This document shows positions 6,291-14,958 of a DNA stretch of 55,772 bases, one piece after another. Location: positions 1 to 55,772 of the forward strand of contig JAHEBH010000014.1 of the NCBI GenBank assembly GCA_024642335.1. The letters run 5' to 3'. The notes beneath the pieces were generated by a model. That model was not told where the DNA came from, searched no databases, and saw only the letters and a program-made list of their open reading frames with translations. The position numbers and the translations under genes are program-made. The number at the start of each line of letters is the position of its first letter. The stretch's first letter is position 1. Source of the stretch: Erythrobacter sp. (GTDB taxonomy: Bacteria; Pseudomonadota; Alphaproteobacteria; Sphingomonadales; Sphingomonadaceae).

Positions 6291-8555
6291 CTAGAACGCG
6301 ATCCCCAGTTCCACGCCAAGGGTTCGTCCCTTGTTGATGGGTGAGAACGTGCCGGATGCGGGTGCCGGATCGAAGGGCCTGTTGTTGCCATCCGAGAAGG
6401 GGCCGCCTGCGAAAGGCAGGCCCGCATCCGCGCCGAATTGCACTTCATCCAGCAGGTTGCGCCCGAACAGGGTCAGCGTGACACCGCAATCGAGGCATCT
6501 GACCGATATCGAGGCATCCAGCCGTTCCGACCCGTAGTTGAAGCCCCAGTTATTGTCCGAATAGGCATAGCGGTCGCGATGCTGGAAATAGACATTCGCG
6601 GAAAGAAGCTTTGATCGGGATAGCGGCACTTCGTAACTGGCGGTCGCGCCCCATGTGACACGTGGAGCGCGCGGAAGTTCCAGCGCGAGGTCCGCATCGT
6701 CGATCACCCCGTCGCCCGACAGGTCGAAGAACACGATCTGGTAGTCAGCGTCGGTAAGACCGAGATTGGCTGACAAACTCAATCCTTCCGCGGGCTGCAA
6801 GCTGGCATCCAGTTCGAGACCCCTGATGCGGGCATCCGCCGTGTTGTAGATCGACTGGGCGAGGCCCGACGTGAGGCTGGGCACCACCACCTCGCGCTGG
6901 AGGTTATCGACTTCGGACCAGAACAGCGCGCCTTGCAGGAACGCCAGACCATCGCTCGATTGCCATTTGGTCCCCACTTCAAACGTGTCTACCCGCTCGC
7001 GATCGAAAGCGGGGGAACCGAGCATGGCAGAAACATCTTCGAAAGCATCGGGCTGGGTAATACGGAAATTGTAGCCGCCCGAGCGGAATCCGCGTGACCA
7101 GCTGGCATAGGCGCGGACGTCCTCGGTGGCGCGCCATGTCGCAACCAGGCGGGGCGAGAAGTTGTCCCAGCTGCGCTTGTCGGCAAAACCGTTGTTCTCT
7201 CCCGCCACGCGCTCGCCCGTGTAGGGGCAAGTTCCCTCAATCACGGAACATGCAGCGCGCGCCCGGACATAGGTGACGACAGCGTCCTTCTCCTCGCGCG
7301 ACCAGCGCAGGCCGGCCTTGAGCGAGAAGAAGGAATTCAGGTCGACATCGATCTGGCCGAACAGTCCGTAAACATCATGGTCCTGCTTGCCGCCGCCGAA
7401 CTGCGGAGCTGCACCCAGGAAGCTGAGATCGCGCGCTTCGTCATAGCCGACCTTCTGGTGGAAGATGTAGGTGCCGCCAATCACGCGGATCGGGCCGTTG
7501 CCCACTTCATAGGCAAGCTCGTTGGACCATTGTTCCTGCCTGGTCTCCGTATCCGAAGCGAAGATCGGCGTGGGAGAGGAATCGATATCGTTGCGGGTCT
7601 GCTGGTCATATTTGCGCCAGCCAAAGATGTTTGTCAGCCTGCCCGATCCCAGGGCATATTCGGCACGCAGAGTTGCAAGCAGATTTTCGCTGTCGTGAAA
7701 ACCGCGCTCGTTCACCGAAATCTCGAACGTATCGCGCGCGAACAGGCCGTTGTTGTGCGTGGGCGCACCATCGCCCGAATTGTCGGTCCATTCCAGCTTG
7801 CCGACCAGGGTCAGCTTGTCGCCCAGCTCGGCCTTGATCGCACTGCGCAGCACGGTCGTCTCATCACTGCCGTAGGACTTGCCATCGAACTGATTGATGA
7901 AATAGCCGCCATCATTGCTGTGCAATGCGCCGAGGCGGATGGAAACCGTTTCTGACAATGGGCCGGATACGACGCCGCGTCCGGAGAACATGCCCGTCCC
8001 GCGCCCGCCATCTACGGGCCCCTCGTACGACATGCGCGCATAGCCGGTCCAGTAATCGGTGGGGTCGGCTGTACGGACCATGATTGCGCCGCCGGTGGTG
8101 TTCTGGCCGAAAGAAACGCCTTGCGGCCCCCGCAAGATGTCGATCTGGGCGAGGTCCAGCGTATCGAATACCGATCCCGCATTAACGCCCACGAAGACGC
8201 CATCGACGAACAGGCCGACTGCTGGATCGATGGAGGGGATGGAACTGTTTACGCCAAGCCCGCGAATGGCAAAATTGGCCACGCCCTTGAACGTGCCGAC
8301 CGTGTCCAGCGAAACATTGGGCGCGGCATAGGACAGGGAGGAAAGGTCCCGAAACTGGCGCTGGTCCAGTTCCTGGGCGGTGATCGCAGTCACCGCGCCC
8401 GAATATTCGAAGACGCTCGAGGACGCATCCTTGGTGCCCTCGACGATGATGACTGTGGCCTCTTCGCCCTCGCCTACCACTGCGTCCTGCGCCCAGGCGG
8501 GCGCAGCCAACACAAGTGCAAAAGCCGAAACGCCGCCGAAAACAGTTTTTATCAA
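6291..8555 (-). CDS. TonB-dependent outer-membrane receptor
   Basis: An outer-membrane active transporter of about 754 residues from the proposed start. A signal peptide (IKTVFGGVSAFALVLAAPAWAQ) is followed by a TonB-box-like stretch (EATVIIVEGTK), a plug domain with RGLGVNSS and LRGPQGVSFGQNTTGGAI, and a long beta barrel ending in GVELGIAF, with the terminal Phe expected for outer-membrane insertion. The start is proposed as TTG at 8555 because AGGGG stands 8 bases upstream; the reading frame stays open to an ATG at 8663. Such plugs are common in sphingomonad receptors for sugars, aromatics or other nutrients. No Fur-like box is seen upstream, so a siderophore substrate is not favoured. Confidence 0.88.
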   Translation of the reverse strand: MIKTVFGGVSAFALVLAAPAWAQDAVVGEGEEATVIIVEGTKDASSSVFEYSGAVTAITAQELDQRQFRDLSSLSYAAPNVSLDTVGTFKGVANFAIRGLGVNSSIPSIDPAVGLFVDGVFVGVNAGSVFDTLDLAQIDILRGPQGVSFGQNTTGGAIMVRTADPTDYWTGYARMSYEGPVDGGRGTGMFSGRGVVSGPLSETVSIRLGALHSNDGGYFINQFDGKSYGSDETTVLRSAIKAELGDKLTLVGKLEWTDNSGDGAPTHNNGLFARDTFEISVNERGFHDSENLLATLRAEYALGSGRLTNIFGWRKYDQQTRNDIDSSPTPIFASDTETRQEQWSNELAYEVGNGPIRVIGGTYIFHQKVGYDEARDLSFLGAAPQFGGGKQDHDVYGLFGQIDVDLNSFFSLKAGLRWSREEKDAVVTYVRARAACSVIEGTCPYTGERVAGENNGFADKRSWDNFSPRLVATWRATEDVRAYASWSRGFRSGGYNFRITQPDAFEDVSAMLGSPAFDRERVDTFEVGTKWQSSDGLAFLQGALFWSEVDNLQREVVVPSLTSGLAQSIYNTADARIRGLELDASLQPAEGLSLSANLGLTDADYQIVFFDLSGDGVIDDADLALELPRAPRVTWGATASYEVPLSRSKLLSANVYFQHRDRYAYSDNNWGFNYGSERLDASISVRCLDCGVTLTLFGRNLLDEVQFGADAGLPFAGGPFSDGNNRPFDPAPASGTFSPINKGRTLGVELGIAF

Positions 8556-8708
8556 CTTTGTGACCCCTGAACCATCCGGGCAGGTTGATAGTCGCAAATA
8601 TACAAACTGGTCAATTTGGCATTGCTTCTTAAGCTGATAGCTAAGCTGCTGCATTTGTTGCACCGCAATTGCCAGCCTTGCGCCTTCAGTGTATAGGCAG
8701 CTCCCACA

Positions 8709-8760
8709 CGCCCCGGGCCTTGCGAAGCGAACGCTTCGTCAGCCGGGGCGCTCTTATTTT
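8709..8760 (+). terminator. Long hairpin with T tract upstream of purC
   Basis: Outer arms CGCCCCGG (8709-8716) and CCGGGGCG (8743-8750), then an inner 8-bp stem GCGAAGCG/CGCTTCGT with an AA loop, followed by CTCTTATTTTTT. It reads as a rho-independent terminator on the plus strand only. The nearest plus-strand gene upstream ends at 6267 and a divergent minus-strand gene lies between. It therefore either ends an unannotated short transcript or acts as an attenuator in the purC leader. Confidence 0.6.
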
Positions 8761-8795
8761 TTGCGCTCATAGCGCCCAGACAAAGGTCATCGCCC

Positions 8796-9602
8796 ATGTC
8801 CCGCCGCCGCCAGATCTACGAAGGCAAGGCCAAGATCCTCTATGAAGGCCCCGAACCGGGTACGATCATCCAGTATTTCAAGGATGACGCGACGGCTTTC
8901 AACGCCGCCAAGAAGGGCACGATCAACGGCAAGGGGGTGATCAACAACCGCATCAGCGAGCATGTGTTCACGCGTCTCGCCAGCATCGGCATCCCCACGC
9001 ACTTCATCCGCCGCCTCAACATGCGCGAGCAGCTCGTGCGGCAGGTGGATATCATTCCGCTGGAAGTGGTCGTGCGCAATGTCGCCGCGGGTTCCATCGC
9101 CACCAAGCTGGGCCTGGAGGAAGGCGAACCGTTGCCGCACACGTTGATCGAATACTACCTCAAGTCGGACGAGCTGAACGATCCGATGGTGTCCGAAGAG
9201 CACATCGCCGCCTTCAACTGGGCGAGCTTCGAGGAGATGCAGGACATCTCTGCCATGGCGATCCGCATCAATGATTTCATGTGCGGCATGTTCGCCGCAA
9301 TCGATATCCGCCTGGTCGATTTCAAGCTCGAATTCGGGCGCATCTTCGATGGCGACTACAGCCGCGTGATCCTGGCCGACGAGATCAGCCCGGACAATTG
9401 CCGCCTGTGGGACTTCAACACGGGCGAAAAGCTCGACAAGGACCGCTTCCGCCGCGACATGGGCGGCGAGGAAGAGGCCTATCAGGAAGTCGCGCGCCGT
9501 CTTGGCGTGCTGCAAAGCGAGGACAATGGCCCGGGCGAGGTGCTGGACATGAGTGTCCACCGCTCGCGCCTGCGCCAGACCCCGCCCAAGCCGAAGAAGT
9601 AA
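8796..9602 (+). CDS. purC: Phosphoribosylaminoimidazole-succinocarboxamide synthase (PurC)
   Basis: A 268-residue cytosolic enzyme joining CAIR and aspartate with ATP to give SAICAR in de novo purine synthesis. The opening [16 protein letters not shown], then [19 protein letters not shown], the [13 protein letters not shown] motif, and [10 protein letters not shown] followed by [14 protein letters not shown] are typical. A moderate AAAGG ribosome site precedes the ATG. It stands alone rather than with purSQ, which lie 4 kb downstream. A hairpin with T tract 36 bases upstream may control it. Confidence 0.96.
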   Translation: MSRRRQIYEGKAKILYEGPEPGTIIQYFKDDATAFNAAKKGTINGKGVINNRISEHVFTRLASIGIPTHFIRRLNMREQLVRQVDIIPLEVVVRNVAAGSIATKLGLEEGEPLPHTLIEYYLKSDELNDPMVSEEHIAAFNWASFEEMQDISAMAIRINDFMCGMFAAIDIRLVDFKLEFGRIFDGDYSRVILADEISPDNCRLWDFNTGEKLDKDRFRRDMGGEEEAYQEVARRLGVLQSEDNGPGEVLDMSVHRSRLRQTPPKPKK

Positions 9603-9647
9603 TATTCGGACATTGCAGGTTCAGCCGCTTTGCGTCAGTAAAGCGGC

Positions 9648-12518
9648 ATGAAATTGCACAAGTTTACCGCAATCCTGCTTGCGGCCGCCCTGCCCCTTGC
9701 AGCCTACGCTCAAGCGCCCGAATACCAGAACCCGGAACAGGTGGTCCACGAGATCGCCGTTCCGGAGGGCAGCCCGTGGCCCTTTGCTGCGAGCGACCTG
9801 CCGGTCGACCCGGAATACCGCTTCGGCGTACTCGGCAACGGCATGCGCTACATCATCCGGCCCAATGGGACACCCGAAGGCCAGGGCATGGTGCACCTGC
9901 GCGTCAATGCCGGCTCTTTCGCCGAAGATGACGACCAGCTCGGCTATGCCCACTTCCTCGAGCATATGGCCTTCAACGGCTCCGCAAGGATCCCCGAAGG
10001 CGAAATGATCAGCCTGCTGGAGCGCGAGGGGCTGGCCTTCGGGCCGGACACCAATGCCTACACCAGCTTCGACGAGACGGTGTACATGCTCAACCTGCCG
10101 CGCAACGATGCGGACCTGCTCGATACGGCGGTGATGCTCATGCGCGAGACCGCGAGCGAGCTGACGATTTCCCCCCAGGCCGTGGCCCGGGAAATCGGCG
10201 TCATCGAGTCCGAGCGGCGCGTGCGCGACACCTTCCAGTTGCGCAATGCCAAGGATGAATACGGGTTCTTCTTCCCCGGATCGCGGCTCTACACGCATTG
10301 GCCCGTCGGCACGCAGGAAACAATTGCAGCTGCCACGTCCGAACGCATTCGCGATTATTACGAGCGTTGGTATCGGCCTGACAATATCGCGCTGATCGTG
10401 GTCGGTGATTTCGATGCCGACCAGGTTGAAGCCGTCATCCATCGTCACTTTGCTGACTGGCAGGCTCCGCAGGTGGACCCTGCCATCGGGGCCGGAACGG
10501 TCCGGTTTGACCGGCGGGGCGAAACCGACATCTATGTCGACCCCGCCCTTCCCGCCACAATCGACATCAGCCGCCTTGGCCCGTGGATCGAGCGACCCGA
10601 CAATACCGAAACCCGCCGTGAACGCGTGCTGCGGCAGTTGGGATACAGCATCATCAACCGCCGCTTGCAGCGGTTGCAATATGGCGAGAATCCTCCTTTC
10701 CGCGCCGCAGGCATCGCCACCAACGATCTCTACAAGGCAACCCGTTCCACCAGCCTGATCGTGCAGGCAGCCGAAGGTGAATGGCAGCGCGGGCTTGCCG
10801 CAGCGCAGGAAGAATACCGGCACGCCATGGAATTCGGTTTCAGCGAAGCCGAGGTTGCCGAACAGGTCGCCAATCTGCGCTCGTCGATAGAGGCCAATGC
10901 GGCAGGGGCAGCGACGCGCAACAACAGCGATTTCATCACCGGCGCGATGACGCTGCTGACCGACGAACAGGTTCCCACCACGCCTGAGAGCGCGCTGGAG
11001 CGCTTCCGCGAACACGAGCCTGACATAACCCCCGAAGCCATTCTGGCAGCGCTCAAGGCAGACCTGGTACCACTCGACAATCCGCTCATCCGCTATTCCG
11101 GACGGACCGCACCCGAAGGCGGTGCACAGGCACTGCGCGCTGCCTGGGATACCGGTATGGTGGCAGCGCTTCAGCCCCGCGAGGAAACGCAACTGGCCCA
11201 GTTCGCCTACACCGATTTCGGTACGCCTGGCGGGGTGGTAAGCGATGTCACCGAGCCACACCTCGGCATTCGCCAGATACGCTTTGCCAATGGGCTGCGG
11301 CTCAATCTCAAGCCCACCGACCTGCAGGAAGATCGCGTCTCGGTGCAGCTCAGTATCGATGGCGGCAAGATGCTCGACACGCGCGAGGATCCGCTCGCCA
11401 CGGCCATGACCGGATCGCTGATCACCGGCGGGCTGGGTGCGCATACGCTGGACGAATTGCAGTCCATCCTTGCCGGACGCCAGCTGGGGCTTGGTATTTC
11501 GGCACAGGATGAGAGCTTTGTCATGCAGGCCTCCACCACGCCGCGTGACCTGGAATTGCAATTGCAGCTTTTCGCCGCATCGCTGACCGATCCGGCCTAT
11601 CGCCCCTTTGGCGAGGAGCAATATCGCCGCAGTATCGCCAATTTCTTTGTCCGCAAGGATGCCACGCCTGGCAGCGCCGTCGTCAATGCCGAAGGCGGCT
11701 TCATCAGCGATGATGACCCGCGCTTCTCCCTGCAGCCCGAACAAGCCTATATGGAGTTATCCTTCGATCGCCTGCGCGCGGCCATTTCGGATCGCTGGGC
11801 CAATGGCGCAATGGAACTGGCGCTGGTCGGCGATTTCGATGCGGATGAGGTCGTCGCTCTGGTAGCGCGCACGCTGGGTGCAATGCCCGGGCGCGAAGCG
11901 GAATTTGGCGAATACGCCGACAATCGCATGCGCCAGTTCACGGCAGATCGCAGGCCGCGCGTCGTCTATCACACGGGCGATCCCGACCAGGCAGAACTGC
12001 GCATGATCTGGCCCACTCGCGACGGCGAGGATTTGCGCGAGGCGCTGACGCTCGAACTGCTCGAACGTGTCGTGCGCGTGAAGCTGACCGATACCTTGCG
12101 CGAGGAACTGGGACAGACCTATTCACCCGGCGCTTCCGCTGATTCGTCGCGCGTCTATCCCGGCTGGGGAACCTTCACCATGCAGGCGGCCGTGACGCCC
12201 GCTGATATCGGCCCTGCCCGTGAAGCGATGATATCGGTCCTGCAGCAACTGCGCGAAGCGCCGCTGGACGTGGAGGAACTGCAACGCTCGCGCGCTCCCC
12301 TTGTGGAAACCTACGAGAACCTGCTCAAGACCAACGGCGGCTGGCTGGGCATTGTCGACCGCGCACAGACGCAGGCCGACCGGATCGAGCGCTATCTCGC
12401 AGCGCATGAAGTTCTGGCCGGCCTGACACCGGACGATGTTCAGGCCATGGCCCGGCGCTACCTCAACCCTGAACAGCGACTGGAGATCACCGCCCTGCCG
12501 ACACCGGAAGCGGAGTAA
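9648..12518 (+). CDS. Exported M16 family zinc metallopeptidase (pitrilysin-like)
   Basis: A 956-residue protein. A signal peptide (residues 1-22, ending AYAQ) predicts export to the periplasm. The first M16 domain carries the inverted zinc motif HFLEH at 102-106 and a downstream SERRVRD glutamate region, so the catalytic half looks active. The second half repeats the fold (from about residue 530) without HxxEH, as is normal for the non-catalytic half. C-terminal LREELGQTYSPGAS corresponds to the substrate-clamping region. Such proteins degrade small peptides in the periplasm. The stop codon abuts that of the convergent PepSY gene. Confidence 0.9.
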   Translation: MKLHKFTAILLAAALPLAAYAQAPEYQNPEQVVHEIAVPEGSPWPFAASDLPVDPEYRFGVLGNGMRYIIRPNGTPEGQGMVHLRVNAGSFAEDDDQLGYAHFLEHMAFNGSARIPEGEMISLLEREGLAFGPDTNAYTSFDETVYMLNLPRNDADLLDTAVMLMRETASELTISPQAVAREIGVIESERRVRDTFQLRNAKDEYGFFFPGSRLYTHWPVGTQETIAAATSERIRDYYERWYRPDNIALIVVGDFDADQVEAVIHRHFADWQAPQVDPAIGAGTVRFDRRGETDIYVDPALPATIDISRLGPWIERPDNTETRRERVLRQLGYSIINRRLQRLQYGENPPFRAAGIATNDLYKATRSTSLIVQAAEGEWQRGLAAAQEEYRHAMEFGFSEAEVAEQVANLRSSIEANAAGAATRNNSDFITGAMTLLTDEQVPTTPESALERFREHEPDITPEAILAALKADLVPLDNPLIRYSGRTAPEGGAQALRAAWDTGMVAALQPREETQLAQFAYTDFGTPGGVVSDVTEPHLGIRQIRFANGLRLNLKPTDLQEDRVSVQLSIDGGKMLDTREDPLATAMTGSLITGGLGAHTLDELQSILAGRQLGLGISAQDESFVMQASTTPRDLELQLQLFAASLTDPAYRPFGEEQYRRSIANFFVRKDATPGSAVVNAEGGFISDDDPRFSLQPEQAYMELSFDRLRAAISDRWANGAMELALVGDFDADEVVALVARTLGAMPGREAEFGEYADNRMRQFTADRRPRVVYHTGDPDQAELRMIWPTRDGEDLREALTLELLERVVRVKLTDTLREELGQTYSPGASADSSRVYPGWGTFTMQAAVTPADIGPAREAMISVLQQLREAPLDVEELQRSRAPLVETYENLLKTNGGWLGIVDRAQTQADRIERYLAAHEVLAGLTPDDVQAMARRYLNPEQRLEITALPTPEAE

Positions 12519-13700
12519 TCAGCCCCGGCTCTTGCGCTTTGCGAACAATTCGCGCTTGCCCCAGACATAGACGCCCGAAATGGCGAGGAATGTCAGCGCG
12601 ATGCCGCTGAGGAAGACAAGGATTTGCCACACGATTCCGCCGATCGTGGCGTAATGCGCCTGCCGCATCCACATGGCGACCGCGAAAGCTCGCGAATCTG
12701 ACGGTGGCGGTCCGCTGAAGGCCGGGGCTTCCTGCACGCTCACTTCACCCCCGACCACCGGCACGCTGGCCGTGGCGTTCACGCCCTCGCCCGCAAGGCT
12801 GACAGACCAGGTGCCGCTTTCCTCCGTTGCAGCGGAGATGCCCGTGGGCCTGCCATCATATGCCTGCCGTGCCATATCGAGCGCCGCCACCCATGCGGCA
12901 TCCCCTGCTTCCACCGGCGTGCCTTGCGGGCCGAAGCCGCGCGGCGGGCGCTGGGGCTGCTCGACACCGGGCTCCACCAGCGACGCGAAAAATCCCGGGA
13001 AGGATATCCACGCTCCGGTGATCGCCTCCACGATAAGCACGATCGAGAGCAGCACGCCCGATTGGCGGTGGATATTGAGCATCTTGCCATCGCGTTTCTG
13101 CCATTTCAGCGCGGCGACAAAGCGCTTCACGCCGGGCCAGAACACGACCAGGCCGGTGACGCCGGAAATGGTCAGGAACAGACCCATGATCCCCACTATC
13201 TGGCGCCCGATGCCGGGGATCAGGAACAGGCCGTGGATGAAGTGCATATACCACATGAAGCCGCCCGCGCTGTCGGCATTGTCGATCACTTCCGCCGTGT
13301 CGGGATCGACCCAGGCCTGCCGCGTCATGCCTCCGGGCGCGCCGATACCGAAGGGCGGGTCCGCATAGCCCGCGGTAGAAACAACGATCGGCTCTCCCAC
13401 TGCGCCGATCTCGATCCGGTTGATCGGACCATAATCGGCCAGCGCCTCACGCGCATTGGCGATGTGTTCAACGGTGATCGCTGCCGGGTCGGAGCTGGCG
13501 GCAACCTCCCGCTGCGAATTGAGCAGCACCTCGGTCTCCTCAGGCCAGACCTGCGCCGATCCGGTGACGCCCAGAACCGCCATCGGGACCAGCAGGACGA
13601 TTCCCAGCCAACGGTGGATAGACAGCCACAACTGCCGCCTGCGCGCCTTGGGTGAGAGATAGGGCTTGGGTGCCTCAACGGAAGATACTACCTGGTCCAT
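12519..13700 (-). CDS. PepSY-associated membrane protein (possible iron-siderophore reductase)
   Basis: A 393-residue inner-membrane protein of the PepSY-TM type. Four hydrophobic segments are visible: WLSIHRWLGIVLLVPMAVLGVTGS, a segment near GIMGLFLTISGVTGLVVFW, VLLSIVLIVEAITGAWISFPGF, and a last one near IVWQILVFLSGIALTFLAISGVYVW. Conserved histidines occur in HRW and in HFIHGLFL, as in relatives proposed to bind haem and reduce ferric siderophores. Periplasmic PepSY-like loops lie between helices 1 and 2 and between 3 and 4. A Fur-box-like sequence 32-50 bases upstream supports iron control. The family is clear; the reductase role is inference. Confidence 0.82.
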   Translation of the reverse strand: MDQVVSSVEAPKPYLSPKARRRQLWLSIHRWLGIVLLVPMAVLGVTGSAQVWPEETEVLLNSQREVAASSDPAAITVEHIANAREALADYGPINRIEIGAVGEPIVVSTAGYADPPFGIGAPGGMTRQAWVDPDTAEVIDNADSAGGFMWYMHFIHGLFLIPGIGRQIVGIMGLFLTISGVTGLVVFWPGVKRFVAALKWQKRDGKMLNIHRQSGVLLSIVLIVEAITGAWISFPGFFASLVEPGVEQPQRPPRGFGPQGTPVEAGDAAWVAALDMARQAYDGRPTGISAATEESGTWSVSLAGEGVNATASVPVVGGEVSVQEAPAFSGPPPSDSRAFAVAMWMRQAHYATIGGIVWQILVFLSGIALTFLAISGVYVWGKRELFAKRKSRG

Positions 13701-13731
13701 CGCGTCCTCGAATCACTGGAGCAGCCCGGCC

Positions 13732-13750
13732 TAATGAGAGCCGTTCGCAA
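13732..13750 (-). promoter_or_regulatory. Fur-box-like operator upstream of the PepSY gene
   Basis: Read on the minus strand the site is TTGCGAACGGCTCTCATTA. It matches the classical GCGAATGATTCTCATT-type Fur box at most positions: GCGAA, then TCTCATT. It sits 32-50 bases upstream of the PepSY start, where a bound repressor would block transcription. Confidence 0.5.
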
Positions 13751-13894
13751 CAACAAGCCTCGAATTGTATCAAATGGCACGACCGAGCCATGCGAGAGGG
13801 GGACAGAGCGTAACTCACCCTTGCCGTAGATGCGCACTGTCGCCATAGGCTCGGCGCAAGACGACTCCACTTCCTGCAAGAAGGCATTGGTCCC

Positions 13895-14146
13895 ATGAAA
13901 GTCCGCATCCATGTCAGCCTCAAGCCCGGCGTGCTCGACCCGCAGGGCCGCGCCGTCCATCATGCTCTCGAAGGCCTCGGCTTTGTCGGCGTCGAAGACG
14001 TCCGCGTCGGCCGCCTGATCGAGCTGGACGTGGCCGACAGCACCTCTGACGAGGCACTGGACGAGATGTGCCGCAAGTTGCTCGCCAACATGGTGATCGA
14101 GAATTACCGGATCGAGAAGCTGGAGCCAAAGGGAGTCGACGCGTAA
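13895..14146 (+). CDS. purS: FGAM synthase subunit PurS
   Basis: An 83-residue protein with the PurS start [18 protein letters not shown] and [18 protein letters not shown]. It bridges PurQ and PurL in the three-part formylglycinamidine ribonucleotide synthase used by alphaproteobacteria and Gram-positives, in place of the single large PurL of E. coli. A GCAAGAAGG-type ribosome site precedes it. Its TAA stop overlaps the purQ ATG by one base (TAATG), which ties the output of the two subunits. purL is not in the window. Confidence 0.95.
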   Translation: MKVRIHVSLKPGVLDPQGRAVHHALEGLGFVGVEDVRVGRLIELDVADSTSDEALDEMCRKLLANMVIENYRIEKLEPKGVDA

Positions 14147-14817
14147 TGAAGGCCGCCGTCATCACCTTCCCCGGTTCCAATTGCGACCGCGACATGGCGG
14201 TGGCGGTTGAGAAGATTTCGGGCAAGGCTCCGATCCGCGTGTGGCATGGCGATGCCGCACTGCCCGATGGCCTCGACTTCATCGCCCTGCCCGGCGGCTT
14301 TTCCTATGGCGATTACCTGCGTTCCGGCGCGATGGCAGCCAAGAGCCCGATCATGCAGAGCGTGATCGAAACGGCGGGGCGCGGCGTACCGGTGCTTGGC
14401 GTGTGCAATGGCTTCCAGGTGTTGACCGAAAGCGGGCTGCTACCCGGCGCGCTGATGCGCAATATCGGGCAGACATACATCTGCCGCACGGTACCGCTGG
14501 TGGTCGAAAACAGCCAGTCGCTCTTCACCAGCCGCTATGAGGCCGGCTCCACGATCTGCATTCCGATCGCGCATCACGATGGCAACTACTTCGCCGATGC
14601 CGAGACGCTGGACCAATTGGAGGGCGATGGCCGTGTGGCCTTCCGCTATGCCGAACCGGTCAATGGCTCGCAGCGCAACATCGCGGGCATCCTCAACGCT
14701 GGTGGCAACGTGCTGGGCATGATGCCCCACCCCGAGCGTGCGATCGAGGACGAACTCGGCGGCAGCGATGGCCGCGCCTTGTTCGAGAGTGTTTTCGAGA
14801 GCCTCTCAGTCGCTTGA
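14146..14817 (+). CDS. purQ: FGAM synthase glutaminase subunit PurQ
   Basis: A 223-residue class I glutamine amidotransferase that feeds ammonia to PurL. Visible motifs are the [12 protein letters not shown] oxyanion region, the nucleophile cysteine in [11 protein letters not shown], and the His-Glu pair in [11 protein letters not shown]. The start at 14146 matches the PurQ N-terminus ([14 protein letters not shown]) and overlaps purS by one base. The usual next gene, purL, is absent; a convergent GGDEF-EAL gene follows. Confidence 0.96.
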   Translation: MKAAVITFPGSNCDRDMAVAVEKISGKAPIRVWHGDAALPDGLDFIALPGGFSYGDYLRSGAMAAKSPIMQSVIETAGRGVPVLGVCNGFQVLTESGLLPGALMRNIGQTYICRTVPLVVENSQSLFTSRYEAGSTICIPIAHHDGNYFADAETLDQLEGDGRVAFRYAEPVNGSQRNIAGILNAGGNVLGMMPHPERAIEDELGGSDGRALFESVFESLSVA

Positions 14818-14958
14818 TTTTCATTTCGGAGGCGCATCCGAGCCTTCGCCCTCGCGGCTGGTCCCTCCGCTCTGCTACGGGGCCCCTGCAGGCGGCCAGT
14901 CAGCCTAGATTGACGCGTCAAGGATGAGTGGTGGGTCGCCCCCAATGGCGTGATGCCT

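Noticed and set aside
8556-8663. N-terminal extension of the TonB receptor to ATG 8663
   Set aside because: Residues before the signal peptide are not receptor-like. TTG 8555 has AGGGG at the right distance.
9621-11744. 707-codon open frame on the minus strand opposite the M16 peptidase gene
   Set aside because: The plus-strand frame has a signal peptide and HFLEH motif. The minus frame has no recognisable domain and arises from GC-rich codon bias.
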